In this document: in pieces, positions 21,722 to 34,500 of the stretch
Numbering within the stretch: the stretch's first letter is position 1
Layout of the letters: every line of letters starts with the position of its first letter
Source: Diphasiastrum complanatum
Lineage: Eukaryota > Streptophyta > Lycopodiopsida > Lycopodiales > Lycopodiaceae
Direction: 5' to 3'
NCBI GenBank assembly: GCA_029204225.1
Contig: CM055099.1
Span: 57,981,982-58,045,981, forward strand
Length of the DNA stretch: 64,000 nucleotides
Notes under the pieces: generated by a model
Told to the model about the DNA's origin: nothing
What the model saw: the letters and a program-made list of their open reading frames with translations, nothing else
Database searches by the model: none
Position numbers and translations under genes: made by a program

Positions 21722-24700
21722 CTAACTTGGCAAATCTAGTGTACATCTATCTACAATTCCAAGAGCATATCTTAACTTAAAAAATGGATCTTTGGACAAT
21801 GGTTTGATTAAGATATCAGCTATGCATTCGGATGATGGTACATGATGTAGTTGCACTTCCTTGGATTGTACCTTCTCCCTCACAAAGTGGTGAGCTATCT
21901 CAATATGCTTTGTTCTAGCATGGAAGATAGGATTTGAAGCAATTTGTTGAGAAGCTTGATTGTCACAAAATATGTAAGGGATATCCTTGGCCTCTAGCAC
22001 ATGTAGTTCCATCAAGAGTCTTCTTAGCCATAGGAGCTCTTTGGTTGTTGAAGTCAATGCCTTGTACTCGGCTTCACAAGAAGATAGTGAGATTGTATCT
22101 TGCTTTTTGGAAAGCCAAGATATCACTCCTCCACAAAGAAATGTTGCAAATGCACTAAAGGACTTCCTATCCATCTTGTCTCTTGCAAAATCTGAATCCG
22201 AGTAGGCTCTCAAGTGCAAGTTAGATCCTTCATAAAGTATGCCAAAAAATCTAGTACTAGAAACATATCTAAGTACTCTCTTGGCACTTTTCCAATGATG
22301 AAGTAAAGGAGCTTGCATACTTTGACTCAACTTGCTTACACAAAAACTTAAGTCAGGTATAGTGATAGTTAAATAGATTAGAGAGCCTATAATCTTCCTA
22401 AAGAGAGTGATGTCCTCAAAGGATGCTTCATCACCTTCATTAGTTGCTTTCACAACATGCTCCATAGGGGTGTCAATCCCCTTACAATCTTTCATACCAA
22501 TTTTTTTCAAGAATGGAAGTAGAATACTTAGATTGACTTATGAAAGTACAATTGCTATTTCTAGACACTTCTATCCCAAGTATAAACTTTAGGAAACCTA
22601 GATCTACCATCTTGAACTCACTAGATAAGTCAACTTTTACTTTGCCTATGCCATCATCATCATTTCCTGTCATAATGATGTCATCAACATAAAGAACCAA
22701 AATGATGATCTTTCCTTCATTACATTTGAGATATAAAGAAGGTTCATAAGCACTTAGTACAAAGCCAAGGGAATAGAGAAAATTATGCAACCTAGAGTAC
22801 CAAGCTCTAGGTGCTTGCTTCAAGCCATATAGGCTCTTCCTTAAGTAGCACACCTTTTGCTCCTCACCAACCTTGATGAAGCCCTCGGGTTGCATCATGT
22901 AGATTTCCTCTTCTAAGAAGCCATTCAAGAAGGCATTTGTCACATCCATTTGGTAGAGATCCCATTTGAACAAAGTAGCAATGCAAATGATTAATCTAAT
23001 AGTTACAAGCTTAGCTATAGGTGCAAATGTTTCTTCATAATCCAATCCTTTTATTTGAAGAAATCCCTTAGCAACAAGCCTAGCTTTGTATTTACTAATA
23101 GATCCATCTTGATTGTACTTAATTCTATAAATCCACTTACATGCAAGTGGTTTCTTTCCTCTTGGAAGATTTACAAGATTCCAAGTATGATTCTCTTCTA
23201 ATGCATCATACTCTACTTGCATTGCATCTCTCCAAACTTTAGATTTACATGCTTCTTCAAAAGATGATGGTTCTTCAATCAATGTAGCTAAAAAAGAGTA
23301 AGAGGTAGAAGATGTAGATCCTTCCTTTTGCTTTCCCTTGTCCACATAGGTAAGCCTTGAGGGCTCGGCCTTGCTCCTTGATGATCTTCTTGGCCCCTTT
23401 TGACTCGGATCCAAATCTCCATCCTCGGGTTTGTCATGATCCTCCTCGGGTTTGTCAAGATCCTCCTCGGATTTGTCAAGATCTTCAATGCACAATGGGT
23501 TAGATCCATCCCTTGCTATTTTCTCCATAGCCAACAAAGATTCCTTTGAAGGAGGTAGCATCTTCTTTCCTTCTAGTCTCCAAAGGAATGTGTACATAAC
23601 AAGTACATCCAAAGATCTTAAAATCTTTTACATTGGGTTTCTTATCAAACAAGGCTTGATAAGGTGAGATCCCATCTATAGCACTACTAGGAAGTCTATT
23701 ACACAAATAATTAGCACATGTTATGGCTTCTCCCCAAAATGAGATGGGAAGTGATGCATCAAGCCTCAAGGACTTTGCACACTCACATAGACTCCTATTT
23801 TTCCTCTCGGCCATCCCATTTTGTTGAGGGGTGTAGGAACAAGTGTATTGTAACTTAATACCATTGATCTCACAAAAGTCTTTCATTTTATTGGAGGTGT
23901 ACTCTCCTCCATTATCACATCTTAGTGCTTTGATAGAAGTACTAAGTTGTTTCTCTACTAGAGACTTGAACTTAATGAAAGCTTCATAAACAAGACTTTT
24001 CTTTGATAGTAACTCAATCCATGTGAATCTAGTACAATCATCTATAAAAGTTACATACATCAAGGCACCTCCATTACTTGCATGTGAAAAACTATGTACA
24101 TCAGAATGTATGAGATCCAAGGGAGAGAGAGATCTTGATGAAGATTTCTTGTAAGAAGATTTGTGTTACTTTGCAAGGCCACATGCCTCACACATTTTTT
24201 CACACTTCTTGAAAGTTCTTGGTAGGCCGAGAGCTAGTTCCTTGCTTGCCATTGACTCCATAGATTGAAGATTAGGATGGCCTAATCTCTTATGCCAAAG
24301 CTCCACTTGAGTTAGCTCCTCCCTAGCCAAGTTCACACTTTCACTTGCAACATTAGCATCCAACTTGAAAAGTCTACCTTGCTTAATGCCACTAGCTATG
24401 CACTTATCATTTTTCAAGATGGAACAAACTCCATTCTTGAAATGTACATCTAGTCCATTGTCCATTAATTGTCCTACACTAAGCAAGTTTCTTGAAATGG
24501 TAGGAACATACAAAACATTATCTAGATCTATCCTTTTAGATGTGCCTAAACAAAGAGGTATAGATCCTATGCCATCTATCTTGCATGCTTGATCACTAGC
24601 AGTGTATATTGACTTCTTAGAGTCATTACAAGATAGAAGAGTAGAAAAATAATGCTTGTTAAAGGACATGTGGGAACTAGCCCCACTATCTATCCACCAT

Positions 24701-25614
24701 GTGTCTTGACTTGAAGTTGGTGTAGATGCAACCATTAAGGATGTGTTGAATCCATCCTCATATTCTTCCTCTTGAGCAATGTTCCCTTGATCTCCTTTGG
24801 CTTGTTGATTCTTCTTCAAGTAGCATTCTGAGGCAAAGTGTCCTTTCTTTCCACAAAAGAAATACTTTAGTTTTGCCTTGTTCTTCACTTTGCCTTTGGA
24901 GGTAGATCCTTCATTCTTCATCTCGGCCTCCTTGCCTTGATTTTTCTTGAATGGATTTTGCTTTTTCTTGCCTTTAGATGTAAAGTTAGCTTTCTCCTCT
25001 CCTCCATTAAGTGACATGCTATCCATTCTTGTCTTTAGGTGTAGAAGCCTACTCTCCTCGGCCACAAGAACATTGTGCAACTTTTCAATGGATGGAAGAG
25101 AGTCTTGAATGGCAAATGATTGGACTAAGTTGGTAAACTCATCACTTAGACCATTCAAAATGATTTGTACTAGTTCTTGATCTTGGATCTTCTCTCCTAT
25201 TGCACTTAACTCCTTGTTAAGAGATTTGATCCTAAGAACATACTCTTGTCCACTCTCTCCACTTCCTTTCATGCTTTGGAAAACTTGATTTCTTAGCATG
25301 AGGATTCTTGAAGTATTGTTGGATTCATAAATGCTCTTTAATGAATCCCAAGCCTCTTTGGATGAGGTACAAGAAGACACCTCTTTCAAGAGGTCATTGC
25401 ATACATTTAACTTTATGCAATGTAGAGCTAATCTTGCTCTCTTCTTGTATTTGGCTTGTTCTTGGGGAGTTTGAGGCTCTTCCTCTACTCCTTGAACTAT
25501 GTCATATAGATCATGGATCAGTAGGAGTGATTCCATTCTCACTTTCCAAATGGAATAATTTGTGGAAGTGAGTCTCTCACTTGATTCCATCAAATATCCA
25601 CCCATGGATGACAT
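21722..25614 (-). pseudogene. Copia-2 gag-pol polyprotein, lightly damaged
   Basis: ATG at 25,614 begins MSSMGGYLMESSERLTS, a UBN2-type GAG. The zinc knuckle reads YFFCGKKGHFASEC, so the first Cys is replaced by Tyr. The protease motif WWIDSGASSHM and pre-integrase WHKRLGH follow. A TAA at 24,166-24,168 interrupts the frame after CGLAK. The integrase core (HSDVHS, RCDNGGEY, PQQNGMAERKN) continues in the same frame. A deletion plus frameshift near 23,505-23,520 removes the usual strand after GYGENSKG. RT is complete, with NAFLNG and YVDD. A second frameshift lies near 22,500 (SILEKNW versus LKKIGMKD). RNase H runs to the stop at 21,722. Confidence 0.92.
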
Positions 25615-26197
25615 TTTAGAATGAATGCTCTTTTAAAAATCACAAAGATTTTTGAATTTTAAAAGATCTATGAAAAGGCCTAAAGCTTTCTAGAATGCCT
25701 ATAGGCTTGTCTCTATCAAACTAGCACACAAGCTTGAATGATACTCAAAGATCTTACCAAAAATTTCTAGCTTTCACTCTCACAAAAAAAATTGCTTTAC
25801 ACTTTTCTTAGAGATTTCACTTCGACTAAGGATCTGAACAAATCAGCCTCTTAAGATCTGATCTTAGACTCTAAAAAGAAATGCTTCAATGATCCAAAAC
25901 ACTATTTGGTCATAAGCATTAGTTAGAATGAATCTAGATCAATACTATGCTTCAAAATGCACCAAAAATGAACTAGTATTGTGATTTTGGGACCAACAAA
26001 CACAAAGTAACTTGAATTGAAAGTTGCTATACGGTTTCACACGTGTGAAAAGTACATACACAGCCTCCAAGTCGTTTTTATCCAAATGATTACAAGCTAT
26101 CACTCTAGAAGAACTCGCCCTCACTACTATTGGCCAAAAAATAATTTTGCCAATGATCTTTACAAGATTTATGATTCAATGATCACTCTCTTACTAA

Positions 26198-26209
26198 GCT
26201 CTGATACCA
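26198..26209 (-). other. Primer-binding site of Copia-2
   Basis: GCTCTGATACCA on the plus strand is the complement of TGGTATCAGAGC, directly adjoining the 5' LTR at 26,210. The ~580-nt leader between here and 25,615 holds another CACACGTGTG palindrome at about 26,039. Confidence 0.9.
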
Positions 26210-26985
26210 TGATAAATTTTACAGTTTTTAGGACAATAATGATTGTACTTTACAATCATAGAGAGTTATTGATTGCCTAATCAATGAATCTATCAAGTTC
26301 TACACATTAGATCTTGATCTAGATTCACTACACTTGGATTTAAGCAAGAGCAATGGATCAACACATCATTTTTTAGTGAGAGCGGCTTCACAAGTGTGGA
26401 GTATTGTCCACTGTACGGCCTGCACCTGAAACAACAAGTACAATGATACTAGATAGCAATCATGCATAAAAATCACAAGACAAATGACTAGAAATCTCAC
26501 AAAAGTGTAGAGTGCAAAAGTCTCATCAATTTTCTTAGTAAAATGATGATCCTTTTATGGATCAAGTACATCCATGAGTCTGGTACAGTCCAGCAGGCCT
26601 TCACACGTGTGACGAGTGCCACATCACTCAGATCTATCCATTTTATCCATCCTTGATCCTTATCCAATAGTTGACCTTCTAGAATATGACTAAAATCCAA
26701 AAAGCTAGTCTCCTAGAATATAGGAATATTCCCTACAAAATAGGATCTAAGGAAAATGGTCAAATCTTATCTTCTAGTACTCTATACACACGTGTGAACA
26801 TCCACTTGCCATGTGGGAGCATTTACTCATGCACAATCAATTTGGATATATACAAACACGAAAAGTACATCCTTTCACACGTGGGAACGGGCTCCACACG
26901 TGTGAAATCATATCATCAACATATTCTAATGTTTGATCAATATTTACATGAACCAATGTCAAGTGAGAAGTGACAATTTTCAACA
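26210..26985 (-). repeat. 5' LTR of Copia-2
   Basis: This 776-bp LTR is near-identical to 20,849-21,708 but lacks about 84 bp. The deletion junction is CATGCACA|ATCAATTTGG near 26,830. Confidence 0.93.
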
Positions 26986-26990
26986 CCCAA

Positions 26991-27217
26991 GTATAGCAAG
27001 TACTTTAAATAACTTTGTACAGGCTAATTCTTCCAATGTGTGGCTACTCGGCTAACCCAAGTAGCCGGCTACGGGATCAGTGCCCGATCAATATATCCTA
27101 ACGGGTCACGTCCCGATCACAACCATATATAGTAAACCAAATAAATTGTACAGTAATTACATCATCACATTTAGAGCTTACATAAAATGTATATCAGATT
27201 AACTCTGATTTCTAACT
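26991..27217 (-). repeat. AGTT-ended 5' LTR, right part
   Basis: This is the other side of the LTR interrupted by Copia-2. On the minus strand it begins AGTTAGAAATCAGAG at 27,217. It shares GTAGCCGGCTACGGGATCAG and AACGGGTCACGTCCCGATCA with 44,890-44,990 in reverse complement. Confidence 0.85.
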
Positions 27218-28649
27218 GGCAGCAGGTCAAGGACCACTTTGTCCCCCACGTGCCATTGAAGAGTTAAAACTTTGTAGATAGTTTATCTTTTCATGTTATG
27301 AATCTTGATAAGCTAGATTTAATCCTAAATAAAGAGTGGTTTTATGCTACGAATGAGTCCTTAAAGAAACATTATGTTTCTCATATTATCTCTTACTTGC
27401 ATAATGACTCATTGGTTTGTCTTAAAGGCGATAAGCCTGATCTACTTTTTGTAATTGCTCATGAAGCTAATCAATGTATTTTGGATTCTGAGTATTGTCC
27501 GTATTTATTCTATCTGAAAGATGAATCGTACATGGATGCTTTTAGTACTCATAATCTCAATGTTGATGTTACGTCTTTCTCTAAATCATTGTCTTCATCT
27601 GATGTTAATTTAGAATCTTCGTTTGAGGGCAAAATCTTTAAAGGCTTAGGAAGGAATATAATGATATATTCCCTGAGTAGTTGTTTGAGGGTCTTCCCCC
27701 CTCACTGGGTGTAGATCATCATATAGATCTTCTTCCCAACAACTCTCTTGTATTTCTTTTTTCCTACAGGAGAAAATGAAGTTGCTAGTCAACTTAAGGA
27801 GTTATTACATAAGGGCCATATTAGGCCTAGTAAGTCCCTTTGGGGAGCTCCTATTTTGTTAACCGCCAAGAAAGACGGCGGTATTCGTCTTTGTGTCGAT
27901 TACAAAAGCTTAATAAAATGACTATTAAGAACCGTTATCCCTTACCTCGGATGGACAACTTGATGGACCAATTAAATGGTACTAAGTATTTCACCAAATT
28001 GGACCTTAGGTCAGAATACCATCAAATTAGAATTCACGAGGGGGATGTTTCCAAAATTGGTTTTTGGTCTAGGTATGGCCATTACGAATTTTTAGGTTTA
28101 CCCTTTGGTCTAACTAATGCCTCGGCAACCTTCCAATAGATGATGAACAATATTCTTCATCCATATCAAGGCAAGTTTCTCGTGGTATTTTTGGATGACA
28201 TACTGATCTACAGTAAGACTCTTGAGGAGCGTGAGGCGCATTTGCGTACAGTCATAGATAATCTAAGGCAGGCAAAGATTTATGCTAAGGAGTCTAAGTG
28301 TGAGTTCTTTCAGACAAGACTCAAGTATTTAGGACATATCATTTCTGATTGAGGTCTTGAGATCGATCACGATAAGGTCCAGAAAGTTCGTGATTGGCCT
28401 ATCCTGAAAACCATTAGGGAAGTTAAATCTTTTTTGGGCTTCATAGGATTTCTCCATAAATTCATTAAATACTATGCCTTAATTGCGTTGCCTCTAATGA
28501 ATCTTCTTAAGGGAGTGAAGAAAGCCAAAAGAAAAACTAAAAAGGATAATAAGAAAAAGGCCGGAAGGCATTCAAAAATCAGTCCACCTATTGTTTGGAC
28601 CGATGAACTCAATCAAAACTTTGAGTCTTTGAAGATGTTACACAAATAA
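27218..28649 (+). pseudogene. Gypsy-A, 3' half: end of protease region and reverse transcriptase
   Basis: Starting directly at the LTR edge, the frame CAG GTC AAG GAC reads QVKDHFVPHVPLKS, then a TAA. NLDKLDLILNKEWFYATN follows, the conserved stretch between protease and RT in gypsy elements. RT follows: [21 protein letters not shown] near 27,842, [25 protein letters not shown] and FLDDILIYS near 28,192. Stops lie at 27,712-27,714, 28,138-28,140 and 28,351-28,353, with frameshifts near 27,690 and 27,910. Similarity ends near 28,649. Its missing 5' half is at 45,278-46,421 on the opposite strand. Confidence 0.88.
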
Positions 28650-29489
28650 AGCTAGGGTAGAACTGGCAAAGGTTCCTGACACATAAAAGCACAATTTTTG
28701 TAGTTTGGTGAGGGTAAAAAAGAGATTTTCTATGATCAGAATAAAATGGATGTTTGTCAAACACAAAAATAATAAATTACTATGAATAGAATAGTCTAGT
28801 AACTCGACGAAGGTTTTGGCAAAGAATCAAGAGTAATACTAGTATTTTTTGTAAAAAAGAGACTTTTTGGACAAAAATATAACAATATGGCAACTGATCC
28901 TCTAAGAAACCTTTAGTTTTCTGATAGTATTCTTTGCCAACCTGGCAGAAGATAGATCTTAATCACACCCTTTTTCTATATTTTTAGAGTTTTGGTATTT
29001 TTGGTGATTTTTCTGATGTTTCTGAAAATCTGCTAGGAAGGATTGTTCGCCCTTCAAATGAAGGTTCTGTAGTCAAAACCGAAGGTTCCTACAGCTCGGT
29101 GAACGTTTCCTAAAAGAGGAAAAAAAGTTATCAGCTTTGATATCAATTTTTGCCTTCTTTTGACCAATATCTGACATATTTGATCAATTTTTGTTGTATC
29201 TCATATCCAGGTGGATCTTAAGATTGGTGATCTGAATGGCTTTTTCCTATTCCACAATCAGATTAGATTTCATACAAGCAAATCCACTCAGATCAAACAA
29301 ATTCACTCCCAAACTAACCCTAAATGCAGTTTTAACATCATTCATGACACGACAAGATGTCTAATCCAAGCTAACCATTCAACAAACATGCTAATGCAAG
29401 CTAACAAGATGTCTAATGCAAGCTAACCATCCAACAAACATGTTGCAAACTGAAAAATTGGCGTAGCTCCCCGACAACGATGCCAAAAT
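28650..29489 (-). mobile_element. Leader-side sequence of minus-strand Gypsy-B, non-coding
   Basis: There is no gene here. The block next to the LTR contains TTGGCATCGTTGTCGGGGAG (minus strand, about 29,467-29,487), which has the form of the primer-binding region of many plant gypsy elements. At 29,350-29,450 the segment CAAGCTAACCAT(T/C)CAACAAACATG appears twice. Further left, fragments GGCAAAGGTTCCTGAC and GAAGGTTCC recur without a clear element. Confidence 0.45.
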
Positions 29490-30222
29490 TGTAGTGGGTT
29501 TCTTTCCTTGCCTATCCTCAACCCAAGATCTAATCAATCTAGCATCAAGGAGATGAAGTCAGTTTTCATGCGTAGGTTCATTCCCATGAGAGCGATGGCA
29601 TATTTTAGATTTCAGCTTAAATGGAAGATCCATATCTAATCACTAACATACATTAACACTACAACCATTAACACTAAGATCCACAATGAAGATAGCTTAC
29701 TCTTTCTCTCTCTCTCTTTCTCTCTCATAAAAAGTATAAAAACATGCAATCCCAATAATACTCATATCCAACAATTAGGAAACACAATAAAAGCATAAGA
29801 GATGGAGAAAAAGTGATAGAAAGCAAGGACATTCACAAATCCATTTCACAAGAGAACCAATCTACTTTATTGAAATGAAGATATGTACATGTGTAGCAAA
29901 CTCGAGTTTCTCCCTTTTTATAGTAGAGAGGAGGACCCTGGCCTTAGAATCCTATTGGTCCAATTCTGCCTCCTAATTATTCAAAATTAAAAAAGAGTGA
30001 GAACCATCCAAAATTGTAGGGAAACCCAACTTTATTCTCTAACTTGACATTTAGGCCTACGACATTAAAAGTCCCGCAAATGGGCCTAGTCCTTTTATTG
30101 ACTTTCTAATTAATCAAATCTCTATGTGATCATCGGGTTGGACTTACACATGTAGGGTGCCAAATCCCTCTCACTTATTAACTAGGGTTAGGGTTGCCTC
30201 GGAATCTGCAAACTCTCCAACA
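29490..30222 (-). repeat. LTR of Gypsy-B
   Basis: On the minus strand it begins TGTTGGAGAGTTTGC and ends CCCACTACA, 733 bp, TG...CA ends. A minus-strand TATA box (CTATAAAAAAGG) lies near 29,917-29,928. A CT microsatellite occurs at about 29,703-29,726. The primer-binding region on its left fixes it as a 5' LTR. Confidence 0.65.
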
Positions 30223-31553
30223 ATGGTGCAAAGCCAGTCCAAGCCAAACCTTACTGCCATAATCTGCTTTACAAAGAGAAGATCAAAGAAGATATACAAA
30301 GATTATTGGCTGCAGGTTTTATTAAACAAATAGAGCATATAACATGGTTATCCCCCACAATGGTGGTACCCAAGAAGAACCACAAGTTATGGATATGTGT
30401 GGATCTAAAAGAACTGAATAAAGTCACCAAGAAGGACCACTTCCCTTTACCATTAAACGATGCTATATTAGAAGAGATGGTAGGAGCTGAGGCAATGAGT
30501 TTTTTGGATGGTTTTAGTGGTTATATTCTTATCCGATTAGATCCAAAAGACATTCATAAGACTGCGTTTGATAAGATTGTGTTTGCCACATAGTTTGGTA
30601 CATATGCATATCAAGTCATGCCATTTGGACTCTGCAATGCTCCATCCACATTCAAGAGAGTAATGTAGTTTGTGTTTAGAGATTACTGCATAAGATTTTA
30701 GAAATCTATCTTGATGATATCGGTGTTAAATCTAAAGCTTGTGCTCATCTTAATTGTCTTGAAAAAGTTTTAATCCAATGCAGGAAATATGGCATCTCTT
30801 TGAATCCAGAGAAATGCTAGACTTGGGTGACACATGGTGTTGTCTTAGTTTTTATATGAAAATATTATCACCCGATTTGGCTGTCTGATAGTGTTAGTGA
30901 GTGGCAGAGGGACTCACTTCCTCATGACATTGTACATAATCTCTTGACCCATTATTCTGTGAAGTATCACAAAGGTGCATCATACTATCCTTGATGTAAG
31001 GAATTAGAAGAATCCTCAAACAAGATCATATGTCACATTCTGACCAAAATAGTTGAAGCTAGCCAAAACTATTGGGAAACAAAATTATATTCAACTATTT
31101 GGGCCTTCCGAACCACACTGCGTAGATCCACGAAGATGACACCATTTTAGCTAGTTTATGGCCAAGAGGCAGTAATGCCAGTTGAATTCATCATTCCATC
31201 TTTACGACTCCAAGCAACTTGGTGAAGAAGCAACCATCAAACACCAATTTCTTAACCTTCACAAACTTTGTGAAATGCGGTTGTTAAGCTATCATGCCCA
31301 ACTCGTAAATAAACGCCAATAGAAAGCCTAGCATGATAATCATATTCAATTGAAAGAATTAACCAAAGGAGATCAGGTTCTACTTTATAGAAATCAGAAG
31401 ATTAAACCAAGAAATCTTAAATTTCAAGGCCAAGAACCTTATGTAATCACCCAGATTTGTACCAAATGGATCTATGTAGTTAGAGACATTAGACGAGATC
31501 CCATTAGATACGTTGGTTAATGGATCTTGACTGCATCAATTCTAACCTCGTAA
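30223..31553 (+). pseudogene. Gypsy-C: reverse transcriptase and integrase fragments
   Basis: RT begins near 30,270 (KEDIQRLLAAGFIKQIEH, then PTMVVPKKN, CVDLKELNKVTKKD and FLDGFSGY). After a TAG at 30,591-30,593, YQVMPFGLCNAPSTFKR follows, and with shifts the YLDDI region near 30,705. About 30,850-31,550 is integrase: ITRFGCPI, GTHFLNDIVHNL, SYYP, then AFRTTLRRSTKMTPF and EAVMPVEF. A C-terminal block near 31,360 reads LTKGDQVLLYRNQ. RNase H between RT and integrase is missing. This is a different lineage from Gypsy-A. Confidence 0.82.
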
Positions 31554-34500
31554 GACTTAGATTCTTTTATGTACATATGTATATATTCTTCAAAACACTA
31601 ACTAATATATTTCTTGGTTTTACGTAAGCAATTCATATCCATGTTTTTCCAAAAATCCATATGGTTACACTCCTTCTTACAAATTTTTTTCTTCACGCAC
31701 CCCTTTTCCAACAAATTTCTTTTTTTGACATTGTAGTATTCTTCTAATTTCGCTACAACTTTCTACAATGCAACATTACTCAACTTCTTCACATCGATTT
31801 TCTCAAGTATTTCACAATTCCTGTTTCACCCACTTGTCTTTTCACCATGTTTTGCAGGGGGGGGGGGGGGGGGGGAGACAAGGAGAAATCCTTGTGCTTC
31901 AAGAATCATGAATCAACTCTAGATGCAAATCCTTACAACAGTCACGGTTAATAAAAGAATTAGTCGAGATCACTATGTACTGCATTAGCTGAGTATAGAA
32001 TGCACTACATTAACTGAGAGCAAATCAACAGAAGTTCACACGTGAGACACATCAATTGAAGGTCACATCAACCAACGATTACATTGGACGACAGCCTCAT
32101 GAACCGACCTACATAAAATTAACCATTTATGGATGTTCTTCCACCTTATGAACTTTTTGAGAGATGTTGATAGAGTCTCTGTCTTAGAATCTGTTAACTA
32201 GTTCTTTGTTTTGTTACTTCTTTTGCTGCTTGTTTTACAGCTTTAACAGCTTGGTATTCTGCCTGTCAGCAGAAATTGTGGGCACTTCTTGAGATTAACT
32301 TTCTTGTTTTAAGGCCCAGATTAGGCAAAAGGGACTGAATATCGATGTAGTATTGTCCTGCCTGTCAGAGGACATCCGGATGGGTCTCTCTTGAATTGAA
32401 TGCACATTCATAATAAACCAAAATCAAGCCAATGCGTTCAACAAATGATCTACGTTACTGCTCAGTTGAACAACGATGGATTCCTACTTCTACTTTGTTG
32501 CAAAATGAACTAAAATCAGATCCTACACTACTTTACTTGCATAAACTGACAAAACAAGAAACAAGAACTAATCTACAGCATGTTAGAAGTCCAAGAATCA
32601 AGAAACCAACTAGTCTTTTGATTCTTGGACATCCCAAGAACATCAAGAACTAGAATGTTAGAGAATATGCAAGATTTATGCCACAATTCTAGCCTATCTA
32701 GTTTACTTGAATGCTGCCTCCTACATTAATCCACAAGAAAACACGAAATCTAATCCACAACTAGAAAAACAAGAAAACTAATCCACTCTAAATCCACACA
32801 CACAATATGAATGGAAGGGGCATGATCATAGGGGCATCACTCAAGAAAACCATTATGATCAAGGAGCTTAGTGTAGCATTAAACTCATGGAAAATCTTCT
32901 TATTCATACAATGCAAAAAACTCCTCTTCACAAAGAGGGAGTCTCTTAAATAAGCAAGAGAGCTCCTTAGGTGGCATCCTAGTGGAATTTTCACATTTCA
33001 CAAATTACAAGTGGAATAATGCTCTCCACTAGAGGTCACCATCAAAAGGTGACTCACTCTACTTTCTTTAAGAGGGGTCTACTTGCATTTATTACATTTG
33101 CCTAGAAATACTAGTTCCCATATGGTCATTCCATCTTTCGGGATTCACCATGAGGCTTACATTTCTTGCTTGGCATAACTACTAGTATTTCTCGGCTCTC
33201 AGTCTTCGTTCGTCTTGTCTTCTCAGAGACCTCCTCGATCTAAGGTGAGAGGTGCTCTTGAGTTGCTCTGTCCGAGTATCTTGGGGATTCGTCAGAATCA
33301 GCCAACATCATCCCACCCCTAATGTGTTGCAGGACCCACTGCAACTCATATTGGATGATGTCGCTCCACTTTCGCATTGGCGTCTTCGATCGGTACTTGG
33401 AAAAGCATAGATCCTCGTTCTCTTGTATAAAACCAAGTGTTTATTGTTGTCAGTCTTTATCAAAAACTGTTTTTGCAAATTGTCGCAATTTAACCAGAAT
33501 GTCTTATTGTTGTAATGGGTTAACATTCTCAAAATTTGGAGAGCTCTCAGCAGCTTCACAACTCTGCATGCATGAGTGCTTCTCACGTGTCTTCTTTCTT
33601 ACCAATTGTATCTGTCATTGACGGTTTCATCTTTGGTTTCTTGGCAGGTTCTAACTTCTGGGAGATCTGTATTCTCCATTTGCTTCTGGGTATCTCCGTA
33701 GTTCTTCACTCAGTCAAAGTCCCCGCCTTAAGATAAACCTTCGATTTGCAAGTTGCACAAACTTCAATTATCAGTCTCAAGGGGATGGACTCATTCATCA
33801 AAAAATTGGTGGTAGAAACAGTTTTGGATGGATGGTTTGGTAACGGTAAGGAAACATGATGAAGGCCTGGTGGAAGGGTGAAGGCACTGATAGTTCTACA
33901 GTTGCAACCTTGGACCCTTGCAAAGTCGAGCTTTGACCACCACTTGCTGGGTGAGGAGCTCACTTTATTTGCAAGTTCACGGTTGTCTTCATCTTTCTTT
34001 TTTTCTACAACTCTTTCTTTTGATCCATTACTTTTGGATCTCTTTGGGCTTTCAGCTTCTTTGCTTAATTTCTAATGTCTTCTAGCTGCTTGCCTGCTTT
34101 TGTAGGTCTTCTTTTGGCTGATCATCCATTGTAGGTGGTAGTTAGTCTCTACAAGACATTTGCAATGATCCATCAGCTGCTTCGGTAAGACTATCAAAAC
34201 TGGTAATTTCTCAGAAGAACAATGAACTGATAATAAACAGACAGGTGGAAGGAAGGGTGGTGGTGACAACGGTAGATGGTGTGAATGATAGGCATGAGAA
34301 TGGGCGCAGAAGTATGGCAAGAGGTCGGTTGAAGGAGGAGACTGATTTTCCAATGCTTGTGTTTTATTTTTTTGAGGGATCTTCGTCGTGACTGGGATAC
34401 TTCTTCTGATTAAATCACTTTGGATTGCCCATCTGTCTTCTTAGCCTTGTCATTGTCGACTTTGGGTTTGTGACCTTGGTTGTCAATCTTGTTGATGTTA

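Larger units (their letters stand above)
20849..26985 (-). mobile_element. Copia-2: complete Ty1/copia element with target duplication
   Basis: Both LTRs (20,849-21,708 and 26,210-26,985), a primer-binding site (26,198-26,209), a polypurine tract (21,709-21,721) and a full set of GAG, PR, INT, RT and RNase H coding regions are present. The flanks carry the same five bases, CCCAA, at 20,844-20,848 and 26,986-26,990. The host sequence is an LTR of another element, so Copia-2 is the younger insertion. Its pol has one stop and two frameshifts, so it is no longer autonomous. Confidence 0.95.

Noticed and set aside
31857-31875. G-run as a polypurine tract of Gypsy-C
   Set aside because: No LTR start follows it and it is 300 bp past the integrase end; the length looks like a homopolymer expansion.
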